Below are positions 1-11,560 of a stretch of DNA of 64,000 bases, in pieces. Numbering within the stretch: the first letter of the stretch is position 1; every line of letters begins with the position of its first letter. This DNA is from Euglena gracilis (lineage: Eukaryota > Euglenida > Euglenophyceae > Euglenales), in assembly GCA_039621445.1 (NCBI GenBank), contig CP154955.1:56886619-56950618 (forward strand). Direction: 5' to 3'. Below the pieces are notes generated by a model. The model saw only the letters and a program-made list of their open reading frames with translations. It had not been told where the DNA came from and made no database searches. The position numbers and the translations under genes were made by a program.

Positions 1-52
<52 letters not shown>
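1..52. repeat. (TG)n microsatellite
   Basis: Uninterrupted TG dinucleotides from the window edge, so the full length is unknown. The array decays into TG-rich sequence to about position 75. Confidence 0.97.
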
Positions 53-56
<4 letters not shown>

Positions 57-587
57 TTTGTGTTTGTATGTGTGGGCAGCACCCTTTCAGGGTTTTTGGA
101 CTGAAACCCTCACCCTCCGACCCAAAACACGATCTGTGGGTCCTGGGTCAGTTTCTGGGCGGTCTGTTTGGGGAGTTTTCACACGAGACAAATGCAACCC
201 CCAGATTGTTCAACAGCCGGGTTCGATATAAGGAGTAGTGCAGGTTTAGGTGGGGGGTGTCCCCCCCCCCCCGGACAGGGGGGGGGGCAGGTACCCCGCG
301 CTCCCAGACAGCCCTGGCCCAAACAGACGTGGAGGAGATCGAGGTGTGACGCGGTCAGTGAGGAGCGGCACGAGGGAGCCTGCTGGCGTCGCCGCTTGGA
401 CGGCTCGGAACGCGCCCCGGACGGGGTGCCAGGCAGGGCCGGTGGTTGGACAGTACACTGTGGCCCGGGTGGGTGAAGGTTTTCTTCAGAATGACTGACT
501 GGTTTTTGCCTGGACCCCCCTCCCCCGGGAGATCGGCAAACAGCCACTGAGGCCAGTCTTTTTTTTCGCTGTCTGCATCCCCCCAGG
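53..587. other. No defensible gene; C/G-run intronic or intergenic sequence
   Basis: Contains long C and G homopolymers around 260-290 and a GC-rich stretch to about 480. One possible micro-exon is 308-343 (acceptor CCCAG, 12 codons TALAQTDVEEIE, donor GTGTGA). It looks like the GC-rich exons further right but is too short to call. Nothing else is recognisable. Confidence 0.4.
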
Positions 588-885
588 GCGGTCCTCAAGG
601 GACAGGAAATTTTTTTATTTTCTTAAGGACCGCCCCCTTTCGGCCAAAGGGCCGACCGAGGGCCGGACTGGGACCATAATTGAAAAGTCCAAAAAACACA
701 TTTTTTGATGATTTGGGTGAATGGGCGATGGTCCAAGGATGCCAAGAATCAATTTTTTTCCCCTGATGTCGACCTGTTCTCGCCGAAAAATGCCAAATTT
801 CTTTGCCCATTTTCCGGTATATTTTCACTGAGTGTGCTGGGACAGCGGAATTTTTTTTTTATTTCCTTAAGGACTGCCCTGCATC
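588..885 (+). repeat. Dispersed repeat R1, copy 1
   Basis: About 300 bp beginning and ending with related blocks of about 40 bp that read GGGACAG, a T-run, then TTAAGGACYGCCC. The core contains 'GATTTGGGTGAATGGGCGATGGTCCAAGG' (in two overlapping parts) and 'TGTGCTGGGACAGCGGA', both reused in the other R1 copies at 5.4, 24.4, 24.7, 39.2, 41.0 and 46.2 kb. The short direct repeats at the ends make it a discrete mobile unit. Its superfamily is not known. Confidence 0.75.
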
Positions 886-1084
886 CCCTATGCCTGTACA
901 AACGAAGAAGAGCGCACCCCACCCCCCATCTCAGCGCCGCTGTCCGGTCCCCAGCCCTCCTCCCTCCGCGTCCCCGCTCCTCCATCCCAGCCCACTTGCC
1001 ACGCCACGTCTTTCTGTCCCCTGCAGCACGCTCCGTATCGTGTAGTGGGGGGGAAGGCGACACGTCCTCAGACCAGCAAACCAT

Positions 1085-1350
1085 TTCTGGGTTCCAATAC
1101 AAGATGACTCCGGTGGATACAAGGGAAATTTGACCACAAACGTGTGAAAAAAGGCCAAAAACTTTTCTGGCGCCTTCGTCGCCAGGCCACTTTGGTGTTT
1201 TTTTTAATTTGCCGATCCCCCCCCCCCCCTGTGGGGGGAGGGGGTCCAGGCCAAACGGCAGCCAGTCACTCTTAAAAAAAAGCCAGCCGACGCCCCTGGG
1301 GGGTTGACCAGTGACTAAATGAATGTATGGTATGTATGGTTGGTGCTCAC
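1085..1350 (-). repeat. Dispersed repeat R7, inverted copy
   Basis: Read on the minus strand this resembles 11100-11560. Both contain a TTAGTCACTGG block, a C-run, then GTGACTGG and further GACTGGTTTTT-like blocks. Copies are diverged and the ends are not sharp. Confidence 0.5.
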
Positions 1351-1854
1351 CCCCCCCCCCCAGTGAAGCCCCCGATAAACAGGTTTTGTGTAGTGCTGAG
1401 CTCTTTACGTGCGTGATGATGCCATGCTGCAGCAAAAGCTTGAGGCGGTCGGCGGCCCGGAACGGCCCGGAACGGCCTGGTAGCCCGGCTCAGCCTGACC
1501 CGGCCTGACCAAAATGCATGAGCTTTGAAACGCTCATTTTCGGCTGGAAAACAGTTTTTCCGGGTCCGGGAGGCCAAAAAACATCGTTCAAGACCAAAAT
1601 TTGTTTTCAATTTTTCCTGACTTTTTGGAGCCGGAATCGACCCAAAACCCATGGGTTTCGGGCCAAAAACGGGGCACTGGGGGGTCGAAAAACGCTCATT
1701 TTCGGATCGAAAACAGCTCTTCCTGGTCTGGGAGGCCAAAAAAACATCGTTTTGGGCTTTTTTTCGATTTTTTTTGGGCTGTTTTGACCCCCAAAATGGC
1801 CGAAGTTGGCTAAGTCAAAACAGGCCAAAACTGTACAAAATGGCCAAAACTGGC

Positions 1855-2205
1855 CGAAAATGGCCGTAACTCGGGCAGGGTGGGGAGTTGCGGGGAAATC
1901 AAAACACTGTTAGATTGGGCATTGTAAGGGCTTCAACTTAGGTCTCCGGACATTTCCTTTGATTTTGCTTCATTTTCGAGATAGTTTGGAAACATCGATT
2001 TTTGACACAGAAAGCAAAATAGGCCAAAATTGGCTGGAAAATGGCCGTAACTCGGGCCACAGGAAGAGTTGGGGAAAAATAAACCATGGGTAGGGCATTC
2101 CAAGGGCTTCATTTTTGGTCTCCTGACGTTTCTTTTTTTTTTTTATATTTTGCTTCGTTGTCGAGATATTTTGGGGAATTCGGTTTTTTGAGCAAAAAAT
2201 GGCCC
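1855..2205 (+). repeat. Dispersed repeat R9, two tandem copies
   Basis: Two diverged units of about 165 bp, at 1855-2010 and 2035-2205. Each begins near AAATGGCCGTAACTCGGGC, passes GGGCATTSYAAGGGCTTC and ends near TTTTCGAGATA followed by a T-rich GATTTTTGAC block. Related units are at 2206-2302 continued at 3988-4090 (split by the hAT element) and at 32380-32545. Confidence 0.6.
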
Positions 2206-2294
2206 GAAAACACCCCAAAATGGTTGTTTTGAGCCACAAAAGCGCGCCGGAACACGGGCCATGCGTGTCGGCAGCCAAAACGGCGAATGGGGGG

Positions 2295-2302
2295 CGATAG
2301 AG
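2295..2302. other. 8-bp target-site duplication of the hAT element (left copy)
   Basis: CGATAGAG, repeated exactly at 3980-3987. It records the insertion site of the 2303-3979 transposon. Confidence 0.88.
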
Positions 2303-3979
2303 CAGGGGCAGGGAGATATTCCGGTCCGGAATAAACCGGAATAAACCGGAATAGTGAAAACCGGAATAAACCGGAATAAACCGGAATAACCGGAATAAAA
2401 GTGCCAGCTAATGGCATGAAAATTCTGCAGGACACAAAGGCAATGAAGGTGAAGTTTGATGCATTTTCATGTTTTCCTCAGTCAATCTCATGTCTGACGG
2501 ATCGAATGAAGAGGGTGGACCACGAATGAAGAAGATGAGAGCTTCCAAAGGATGGGTGAATAAGGCGAAATGTGCAAATGCAATGACAGTTTGCAGGCAT
2601 TCAGGATATTCCCAAAAGAGTGTTTTGTGTTCGTGAAGGATCTGAAAAAAGTGTGTTTTACTTTTTTGCGGTCTTTGGCACGAAGCACGTGGCTTCTGCC
2701 AAATATCGTGAAAGCTTCTGCGAATCCAGTTTGATCGATCTAACATCCAGTCGGGCACCAAAGTTTTTGGCGTGCTTCACTTGATTCACTTCTCATAGCC
2801 CCCCCCCCAAATAAGACCCCCCCCAAATATGAAACCCTCCCCCCCTGGGCCGATCGAGCAAAAATCCAAAAAATACAAAAAACTCCCCCCGAAAATGATA
2901 AAATTTCAAAAAATTTCAGATTTTTGAAGTGCAAAAAAGCATGCTAAATGTCAACTTTCACCAATTTACACCTGGCGCGGAGCGCCGAAGGAAAGTTTTT
3001 GATGCTTTTGGGAACCTGAAAAATGATGTTCTTTTCGGGCCCGGGTCAGTCAAGAAAAAAACCCAAAAATAAGACCCCCCTGGAGGTTTCCAGCAACGGA
3101 CCAAAAAATCAGACCCGGGTGTTATTTTTTGGTGGGGTTTATTTCAGACGTGAAGCATGAAGTTTCAAAATCACAAGGTACGTTCAGGTTTTTCTGTGCC
3201 CTTTGTTCAATTTTGGTTGGTATTTTTTTCCAGGTCTGCATCCTTTTGCAAAATTTGACAAAATTGTTGAACAAGCTTGTCCGGGCAATCAAACAAGCTC
3301 TTAAGACGGCAGAAAACGGTTGTTTGCTGTACATGATGTGTGATTGGTGGCTGGACTCTATTGGCAATGCAGTGTGCTAAATCACAGTTGGGCGAGGAGA
3401 AAACGGTACATGGTGGAGCGTGTTTTCATGGAGTGCAAAGGGGTCAGCTGTGGGGTTGAGCACAAGGAACTCGTGAAAGTGGTCAATGACACTTTATTCA
3501 ATTTACGCATCTGTGACTTTGTTTTTTTGTGCTGGTACACTGCACAACGAGTGCGGTATTTATGAGGTTTCGTTCAGTTGCTCGCATTTTGGAACAAGTA
3601 ATTTTTGGGAAGAAGCCGTACAATTTTTGAAATGAAAAAAGAAAGTGGTGCCAGAGACCAGCCTAAAGAGAAACCCTAAGCGCCAATTTTCATCCATTTA
3701 TTTTCCCCGAAATGGCGGGGGTCTGTTGTTGTGTGCAGACCAGTAGTGCAAAGTGACCACTTGGTGGGGCTGGGCAACCAAGGAACGCATCCCTGTTCCT
3801 GAAGCCACGGTGAGCGCCTTGGCCCAGTTGTACTTCAAAAAAATCCTAAGTCCATTCAGACAGAAATTGACCGGAATAAACTGGAATAAATTCCGGAATA
3901 AACCGAAGTAATCCGGAATAAACCGGAATAAAACCCCGGAATAAAATTTTCGACCGACCGGAATATCTCCTTGCCCCTG
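2303..3979. mobile_element. hAT-superfamily DNA transposon (1,677 bp) with 8-bp target duplication
   Basis: The left end reads CAGGGGCAGGGAGATATTCC and the right end is its near-perfect reverse complement, ending CCCCTG. The element is flanked by exact 8-bp copies of CGATAGAG (2295-2302 and 3980-3987). An 8-bp duplication with CAGGG-type termini is characteristic of hAT transposons. Both subterminal regions (about 2320-2402 and 3868-3955) carry many CCGGAATAAA repeats, a typical arrangement for transposase-binding sites. Internal sequence is of ordinary complexity but no intact transposase was recognised; minus frames at 2408-2761 and plus frames at 3129-3565 are short. A foldback element sits inside at about 2795-3145. 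Probably non-autonomous or decayed. Confidence 0.88.
2795..3145. repeat. Foldback element, C7-AATAA class, nested in the hAT element
   Basis: Starts with C-run, AAATAAGAC, C-run, and ends with the inverted form (GTGTTATTTTTTGGTGGGGTTTA). The same terminal logic appears in at least eight other places in the window (see the finding on this class). A GGCGC-GCGCC hairpin lies near 2974. Confidence 0.5.
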
Positions 3980-4099
3980 CGATAGAGGGCCACCAGGGGT
4001 GCATTTGGTCAGGGACTTCCGGAGATAATGTGCGTTTTCTCGAGATATTTTCGAAAAATTGATTTTTTGACCGAAAATCTCACCCCGGCGAAATGGCAG

Positions 4100-5359
4100 A
4101 GTCGAAAATGGGGGGGGGGTTGGCGAATCTTGCCCAGTTTGGACACCTTCGCGGCTGAATAACTCGGTCCTGGCGGAGGTTGGGGGTCAAACGGAGGTGA
4201 TTCGGAAACTAGAAATCCAGTCGCTCGCGACTGAATAAAATTATTCCGGGAACCGGGCCGGGGTCCTCGTGATAATCTGCGGTTTTCATAACCTACCCAG
4301 GGACGGGGGGGGGGAGCTATCCCCCTTTTCCCCCGGTGCTTCGCTCTTACCCATAAGGGATGAGAGCTCAGGACCCTGTCTTATGAACCACATGGAAGAG
4401 AGGGATGGGGATGCAAAATGCAGAATTGGGGTTTTCAATGGCGAAACCAACGTTGAATCCTTGAATCGCTTCTAAAGCTGGGAAAACAGGCTGCTCGTAG
4501 TTACCTCCCCCCCCATGCCTAATGAACACCCCCGTTCGGACCGTCTGATTTTCACCTTAGCGTTCATTGGGCTTGGGGGGGGGGCAGGTGCAAAGAAAAG
4601 TACCAAATATGCCCCCAACGTGTTTCAATGAGAGACGAGAAACGAAGCGCGAGGTTAAATGCCAAGAATGTGACCCCCCACAATGCCCTGTTGCATGTCT
4701 CGAAATGCCCACCCACCAAGAAGCCGAGCAATTTCCCACTTCGGGGGAGGCGGCTATTTTCTGGGGGCCAGGGGTGCCACCCTGGGGCTGCTACAGACCC
4801 GCACTGTCAAGTTCATTGGGGGTCTCAGAGGGAAGCCGTTGCAAGCAAAGGCTGGGTCGTCGCCCCACCAACTCCCTGGCTCCGTCAGACGGGGTTCGCT
4901 GGCCCCATTCCTTCCGCGCCGATGCCACGGAGGTTGGCTGACCTGACCGTCACATATGGCTCCACCTTTTTTTTGAGTTTGACCCGTGGTGGTGCGTGGA
5001 CATGCACCACAACCGGGGTAAACAGTGCGTGCGCATGTGCTTGCGTACTGCACTTGCGGATGCACACGTGCGCAATGCAACAATAAAGCGATGTCGCCGA
5101 CTCATATCTAATACTTGGAAATGTGCCCCAATTTTTCAAAAGGAGGGAGTGGGTCCAGAAATGGGCAGATTTTAAAAGATGTGAGGATGTTTTTGGGGGA
5201 CGGTTTTTTGTGCAGCTGATTTCGTCTGAACCACTTTTGGAAAATCTTCACGTGTCTGTTTTTGTCCAGTGTTCAACATGTCCTACCTTGTCAACCCCCT
5301 TTCCCCCCCCTTTCCACAGGGAACCTCACCAGTTGAGTGGAGCGCCCGGGCAGGGTGGG
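4100..5359. other. No recognisable gene or repeat family
   Basis: Mixed-complexity sequence with several open frames over 100 codons, none with a recognisable composition, domain or splice context. G and C runs at 4107, 4303 and 4575. A TG/CA-rich patch lies at 5030-5080. Confidence 0.35.
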
Positions 5360-5655
5360 AAAGTTTTTATTTGTTTTATTTTCTCAAGGACCGCCGTCCC
5401 CCCTTTGGGCCAAAGGGTCGGCCAAGGGCCGGACTGGGACTTGAACGGCGTCATCCATTAATAAGTCGAAAAACACATTTTTGATAATTTGGGTGGATGG
5501 TCAATGGTCCAAGGATGCAAGGAATCAATTTTTTCCCTGATGTTCTGTTCTCGCCGAAAAAAATGCCAAATTTCCTTCCCATTTTTTTTTCTGTGGATTT
5601 TTCATGAATGTGCTGGGACAGCAGAGTTTTTTTTCATTTCCTTGAGGACTGCGCT
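5360..5655 (+). repeat. Dispersed repeat R1, copy 2
   Basis: Matches 588-885 throughout: TTCTCAAGGACCGCC near the start, the GATAATTTGGGTGGATGG block, TGTGCTGGGACAGCAGA and a final TTCCTTGAGGACTGC. Confidence 0.75.
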
Positions 5656-5794
5656 GATTGCGCCACTGCCCCACAGCATCCCCTAAATAATCTGTCGAAA
5701 CAAGCCCCAAGAATAATCTGTTGCCTGATTCCACCAGGAATCTCATGTATCATGTAAAGGTCACTTTTGGGTAATACTTTGAATTTTTACCTGG

Positions 5795-6560
<766 letters not shown>

Positions 6561-6827
6561 ACAGAAGAAAATAACAAAGACAAATATGCCCAGTGCAACA
6601 CAGCCCACCACAGGGCAGGCCAGGTGCTCCGGCCTCCCCACGCCCCCAAGAGCGGCACTTCGTCTCTTAAAGGGGCGGCCAGTGTGGCGCTGTTATTTCC
6701 CCGCACTGGCCTTCCCCCAACCCCCACCTCCACCACTGCCGTGCGCAGCGCAACGTGTGGTGGCCCCCTTCCCCTGTGTGCGACGAAGTGGATGAACACA
6801 CCAGCAGCACTGGGGGGATTTGATATC

Positions 6828-6915
6828 TGCAATTTCTTTCGCAATTTCCGCAATTTTTCCGCAATTTTCACAGTTTCCTGCAATTTTCGCAATTGTTCCG
6901 CAATTATTTCGAAGC
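6828..6915. repeat. Short minisatellite, unit about CGCAATTTTC
   Basis: Eight or so imperfect repeats of GCAATTTYYC in tandem, 9-11 bp period. No spacers and no coding meaning is apparent. Confidence 0.7.
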
Positions 6916-7607
6916 AATTCCCCCCTGTCAGTAGCAACGACAGCCTTAGGCAGAGGGGATCGCCCATTTTTTTCCTGCCTAAATTTCTGCCAGTTTGAAA
7001 TGGAGGAGGATGCGGGAATTTGCGTCCTCTGACCTCACAAAATTTTCAGCTTTTTTTGGGAGGGTCTGCTTTTGGGTCGTTTGGCTTGAGGAAGCGGATT
7101 TCTCTCAGGGGCCAAAACGAGCGAAATGGCCCAAAATTTTGACAGCGAGCCGAAATCAGCAAAGCGTGCCGAGTTTTTGGCACACTTGAGCACCGGGCTG
7201 TGTGGAATGGTGGTAAGTGGTGTCCCGCCAAGTTTGTGCTGTGGGGGGCTGCAAGCACTCTAAACCCCTTCCAACACCTCCAAGCCACTAATTGGCGTCC
7301 AAAAGGAAGCGGTTCTTACGTGACCCTTGGAAACTATCTCGCCTTCCCACAGCATGATGTTCAACTGGGGATGGTCAGGAGGAAGCGAAGTTATTGCGTC
7401 ACTCTTTCCTGGATTAAATTCCTGGATGTCATCCTGGCGGCTGCTGGAACGTCCCCAACGCGGGTTGGATGGGGGTCATGCAAAAAAAAACACTGCCGGG
7501 GGGGGGAGGGCAGGGAGGGGATTTTGAACGGTTGAACGGTTGAAAGGGAGAGCCGCCCGCCAACGCGTTGCTTTGGTTGCACGCCGTGATACGCCGAGGC
7601 AGGCGAA

Positions 7608-7720
7608 CAGGCTTCTGTTTCAGGAAGTGCGCCGCCCCCCCCCCCCCCCGAGGCGTGCTATGGCACGCGTGGGGGTAGGGCACATTCAACCCCCCCCCAG
7701 GGTTGGTAAACAGAAGCCTG
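7608..7720. mobile_element. Candidate hAT-like MITE (113 bp)
   Basis: Begins CAGGCTTCTGTTT and ends with its inverse AAACAGAAGCCTG. The 8 bp on each side agree at six positions (CAGGCGAA and GATGCGAA), compatible with a mutated hAT duplication. The terminal sequence is close to that of the 15461-15899 element. Confidence 0.6.
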
Positions 7721-7969
7721 GATGCGAAGAGATGCCTGGGTACCTTAACCACCTCCCTGGAGGAACCCCACCAAAAACCTCCCCGCAAACCCAATGGAAG
7801 TCCCCCCCCCCCCCCCAGCACCCCGGCTGGTGCGCGGATGGGGTGGGCGTTGGTGGGTCTCGAGGAAGGAGCACCGACCAAGAAACGAAGGGGGAAGTCG
7901 AGAGGGAAGTGAGATCCCACTTCCCCCCCTACCAGAATGGAACCGGGGATTCTTTTCCCCCCGATCAAG

Positions 7970-8065
7970 GACCACCTTTGAGAACCGCCCTCAGGTCGAA
8001 GGACCGGCCAATGGCCGGGCTGGGCCTCGAAGGGGTCGAAAGTTCGAAAGCCGGCCGAAGGGCTT
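7970..8065 (+). repeat. Fragment of dispersed repeat R1
   Basis: Contains the GAACCGCCCTCAGGTCGAAGG, GGCCGGGCTGGGCCTCGAA segment seen near the left end of complete R1 copies. The rest of the unit is absent. Confidence 0.4.
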
Positions 8066-8328
8066 CCGGGAAGCACCTATTCCCGGGGGGATTTAAGTTT
8101 GGGATAGGGTCAATGTGAGAGTTGAAATAGGAGGGGGCCAGGCTAGGCTTTGGCGTTGAATTTAATCTATCTATTTTTAACCTAACACAGTGAGATCTTC
8201 CCTAGTTTTAGGCTACAGTGTGGATGAAAATGTGACCCAATTTTGCCTCAAAGTGTCCAAACGTAATTGCAAATCCAAACCCCAACCCTACATCTTGATA
8301 ATCCCAAAAGAAAAAAATCCAACCCATA

Positions 8329-8470
8329 GCGCTGAACACACAACGTCACAACCACAGCGTTGAACACACAACGTGACAACCATAGCGTTGAACACACAAC
8401 GTCACAACCACAGCGTTGAACACACAACGTGACAACCATAGCGTTGAACACACAACGTCACAACATCACA
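8329..8470. repeat. 28-bp minisatellite with alternating variants
   Basis: About 4.6 tandem units of GCGTTGAACACACAACGTNA plus CAACCAYA. Successive units alternate between ACGTCACAACCACA and ACGTGACAACCATA endings, giving a 56-bp higher-order period. It ends in a short run of ATCACAAC repeats. Confidence 0.9.
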
Positions 8471-9770
8471 ACATCACAACCTCTGGCAACCCACCATTTC
8501 GGACAGCTTCATCCTAAGGTCAACTCATGTGGAGTTGGTTTGTACAGGGCCCAAATGTGTAGTTTTTTTCTTCTTCATGGTTTTGCACTTAGTATTTACA
8601 GAAGCATTGTTTGTGTCGTATTTACAGAAGCAGTGTTTGTGCTTGCGATTTTCGCATGATATAATAAACCATAACATCATTGGATGCATACATCAATTTT
8701 GGCCTTGAAGTACTCAAAATGCAACTCCTGCAGCCCGACCAGGTCGGTGGGTTTGGGCCGGGAGGCCAAACTTGTCAAGGCAAGAGGGGTGACAATGGGC
8801 CGGAAATCATTCATCGGACCTCCTGAAACCTCGACACCCGCCACCCGTTGGCTCCACAGCCTCCCGTCTCTCTGTATGTGTGTGAGCCCCCCCCTTGTGA
8901 TGACCGCTGCCCCCACCGCCTGCCTCGTGCACTGCCAACGGCGGCGCTGACCCCCAGTTTGTGTGCGCCGCGGCGATCTCTGGTCCCGGCTCACGCCGCC
9001 CCGAAATGATGGGTGTACCCCCCATCACCATGGGTGATCCTTTGCTTGCCCGGTCGAAAATTTTTGCTGCCCCCCCCCCCCCAAATCGGCCAAATGCCAT
9101 TTTGATCACTTTTGCGCAAATATTTGTCAAAAACACAAAGAAAATTCTATGCAAAAGCGCCGAAAGGCAAAACTCGACCTTTTGGGGGGGGGTCCCGGGC
9201 ACTCCCCAGTTGGTAAAAAATTTTTGACTCCTTGTCTACAATCGGCCGGTGGTCACTTTTTTGGGTCAGAACCCCATGCCCAACGCCACCCCCATATCGG
9301 AGGACAGAGGTTACCAGTCGTTAGTCGTTGGAAACACAGTCCGGACAAAAATCACTGGAGGCAAAAATGATGGGGAAGAATGAGGGTGAAAAAATGTCGA
9401 TTTTGGAAGTCTTAACAATGAGAAAATTCAGCTTTTCATGGAAAACAGTGGTAATTTTTCCCACGTGTGCCGAAATTTTTTAGGCAAAGGCAAGTCAAAA
9501 TTTCAAAATATGGTCGAAATGGTCTTCTTTAGTGCCTTTTTTTTGTGCTTTTGCATTACAAAACAGACCCCAAAATTCCCCATATGACATACCCCATCTT
9601 TTTGTGTGTGAAATTTGATTACCTCTGAACGTGCTTGGTCCAAAAGGGCGTGAAAGGGGTACAGAGGGGGAAAGTGACGGGAAAACGACGGAAAAATTGG
9701 GCGATTTCCCTTCCTTTTTGTTTCCCTTCCTTTTTGCCTAGTTTGTCCAGATTGTAGGGGGGGGGTGATT
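8471..9770. other. No recognisable gene
   Basis: Mostly unique AT-balanced sequence. Minus frame 8677-8994 contains a stretch ending in VGLQELHF that faintly recalls LINE endonucleases but is not supported. 9400-9720 is AT-rich with no open frame of note. Confidence 0.3.
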
Positions 9771-9771
9771 G

Positions 9772-10223
9772 CCAGGAGGTTTTTTTTTTGCCATCACTGG
9801 TGCTTTATGCTGGCAGGGTATCTTCCTTGAGGGCTTTCTTGGGAGGTGCCAGAAGGACATCAACCAACACCTAGATGACCCCTCCCCCACCCCACGCAGG
9901 GAGGGTTTGGGGCACTCGCCAGCACAACCAAATCGAACTGCGTTCCTGTCAGGCTGTATTTTAGTCGGGTGCCGACCCCACCCTGGGGGGGGGTGCCTGC
10001 CTGGGCAGGCACTCCAAGGCATTCCAAATCCGACCCCCCCCCCTAGCACAACCCTGGCGCCGAAGGCGCCGGGGAGCCAAAAATGGCCTATTTTCAAAGG
10101 AATGTGCCTGGGCACAGGCCGAAATCCGACCCCGGGGGGGGGGGTAGTGCCTGCCTGGGCAGGCACTCACAGGCACTCCGGACCCCCCCCTCCCCCATGG
10201 GGTTGGTAAAAAAAACAGCCTGG
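9772..10223. repeat. Inverted-repeat element with two 20-bp palindromes
   Basis: Left end CCAGGAGGTTTTTTTTTGCC and right end TAAAAAAAACAGCCTGG are imperfect inverse copies. Inside are two near-identical perfect palindromes, GTGCCTGCCTGGGCAGGCAC, near 9988 and 10147, plus a GGCGCCGAAGGCGCC hairpin near 10059. No target duplication is convincing. Confidence 0.45.
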
Positions 10224-10225
10224 TT

Positions 10226-11099
10226 CCTGTCCTTCCTTTGAGTACTGTTGAGTACCTTTGAGAACATTTGAGTACATTCCAGTATGTTTTACGCGTTTGA
10301 GCGCTGTTTGATTCACAGACTGAATGGGGTGTCAAATATTTCTACATTTCTTTTGCCATGTTTGCGTTGTTTCCTCGTGGCAGGGCGACGGCCACCTATC
10401 GCCCCCCCACCCCCCTCCCTTCACCGTCATCTCCCACCGCCTGTGCTGCCATTTCCTACCCTCCCACTCCACACCCACGTCGTTCCCTTCCTGCCCGCAT
10501 ATGGACGTCGGACTCAACCTGCTGTTGCTGCGCTGTGCTGTGCACTGCTGCCTGCTGCATGGTGCTTTAACTTGCCCGCCACACGGCGCATTAAACCCGT
10601 GCGGGCCAATGTCATTGGTTAGTGGAGCGACTGATCCCAGGAGGATTGTCCCCCCAGAGTGAATGGTTCAGCCAGAAATTTTCCAAAATGAGCCACTCGA
10701 GCCAAAATGATTGACTTTCAGGTCCTCTTGACCACCAACCCCTGGGTCAGTGAACGAAACATAGGGGGCAAGGTTGAAAAATGGAAAGAGTTTTTTTTCT
10801 TTCAATTTGAAGACATTTTTAAGGCGTCCTTTTCAAGGCTTATTGGGGCATTTTTAGGCTTCTTTTCGGCGCTATTCTGCAAGTTCAGGGCGGTTTGGGC
10901 ATCAAAGCAACATCGGTGTGGGTGAAAAATCAAATGTCGAATTGCAGCGATGCCAGAAAACCCCGGGAGTGGCCTGTTTTTGTGAAGATTTTGCTATTTC
11001 ATCTTTGCTTGGTCGGAGAGAACTCTGCCAGAATGAATTTTTTTAGGAAATGTGCTGAAGAAAAAATAATGCCTGGCCTTGGTTTTTGGAGGAACCTTG
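10226..11099. other. No recognisable gene
   Basis: Begins with four loose repeats of TTTGAGTACNTT (10235-10280), then C-rich and T-rich sequence with several open frames that look like shadows. No splice-flanked GC-rich exon was found. Confidence 0.3.
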
Positions 11100-11560
11100 T
11101 TTTTTGGGCAGGGGGCAAACATACACTCACTTAGTCACTGGCCGACCCCCCCCCCCCCGGGGAGTGACTGGGTTTTTCAGGGTGGCTGACTGGTTTTTGG
11201 CCCGGGGGTCGCAAAAAACTACCAAAGTGACCCGGCGCCAAGGCGCCGGAATTTTTTTGGCAGGGCCCCCCCCAGACCCCCGCCCAGGTGTGGGGGGGTC
11301 CACAGGGTTGTATGGGAAGCTCCGCAGACATGAGGTTGGTGATAGGGGGTTCCCCCCCCCGGGGGGCACCCCACCCCCACCCCCGCTTTTTCTCTCAGAT
11401 TTTGCTCATTTCTGCGCAGCCTTTTTTCATGTTTTTGGTCAAATTTCCTTTGAATTCCAGAGTGGCCGACCCCCCCCCCCTGGGTCAGTCACTACGCCCC
11501 AGGGGAGTTGTGACTGACTGGTTTCTGGTTTCCCCCAAAAAAGTGACTGACTGGTTTTTT
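11100..11560 (+). repeat. Dispersed repeat R7
   Basis: Contains TTAGTCACTGGCCGAC, several GTGACTGACTGGTTTTT blocks, long C-runs and a GGCGCCAAGGCGCC hairpin. A diverged inverted relative is at 1085-1350. Confidence 0.5.

Noticed and set aside
588-885. R1 as a TRIM (miniature LTR retrotransposon)
   Set aside because: Direct ends are only about 40 bp and do not start TG or end CA. No primer-binding site or polypurine tract was recognised.
749-1435. 228-codon minus-strand open frame
   Set aside because: It covers repeat R1, C-runs and unrelated segments. Composition changes along it and no domain or splice context supports it.
1797-1870. Additional R3 array (AAATGGCC words)
   Set aside because: Has GGCCAAAA words but lacks the CACCTATAG boundary, so it was not counted as an R3 copy.
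8329-8470. CRISPR-like array
   Set aside because: Units are contiguous with no unique spacers, there is no leader or cas gene, and the genome is eukaryotic. It is a minisatellite.
8677-8994. Possible LINE endonuclease start (…LVGLQELHF on the minus strand)
   Set aside because: Only one short motif resembles the family. The rest of the frame has no endonuclease or reverse-transcriptase motif and no second fragment nearby.
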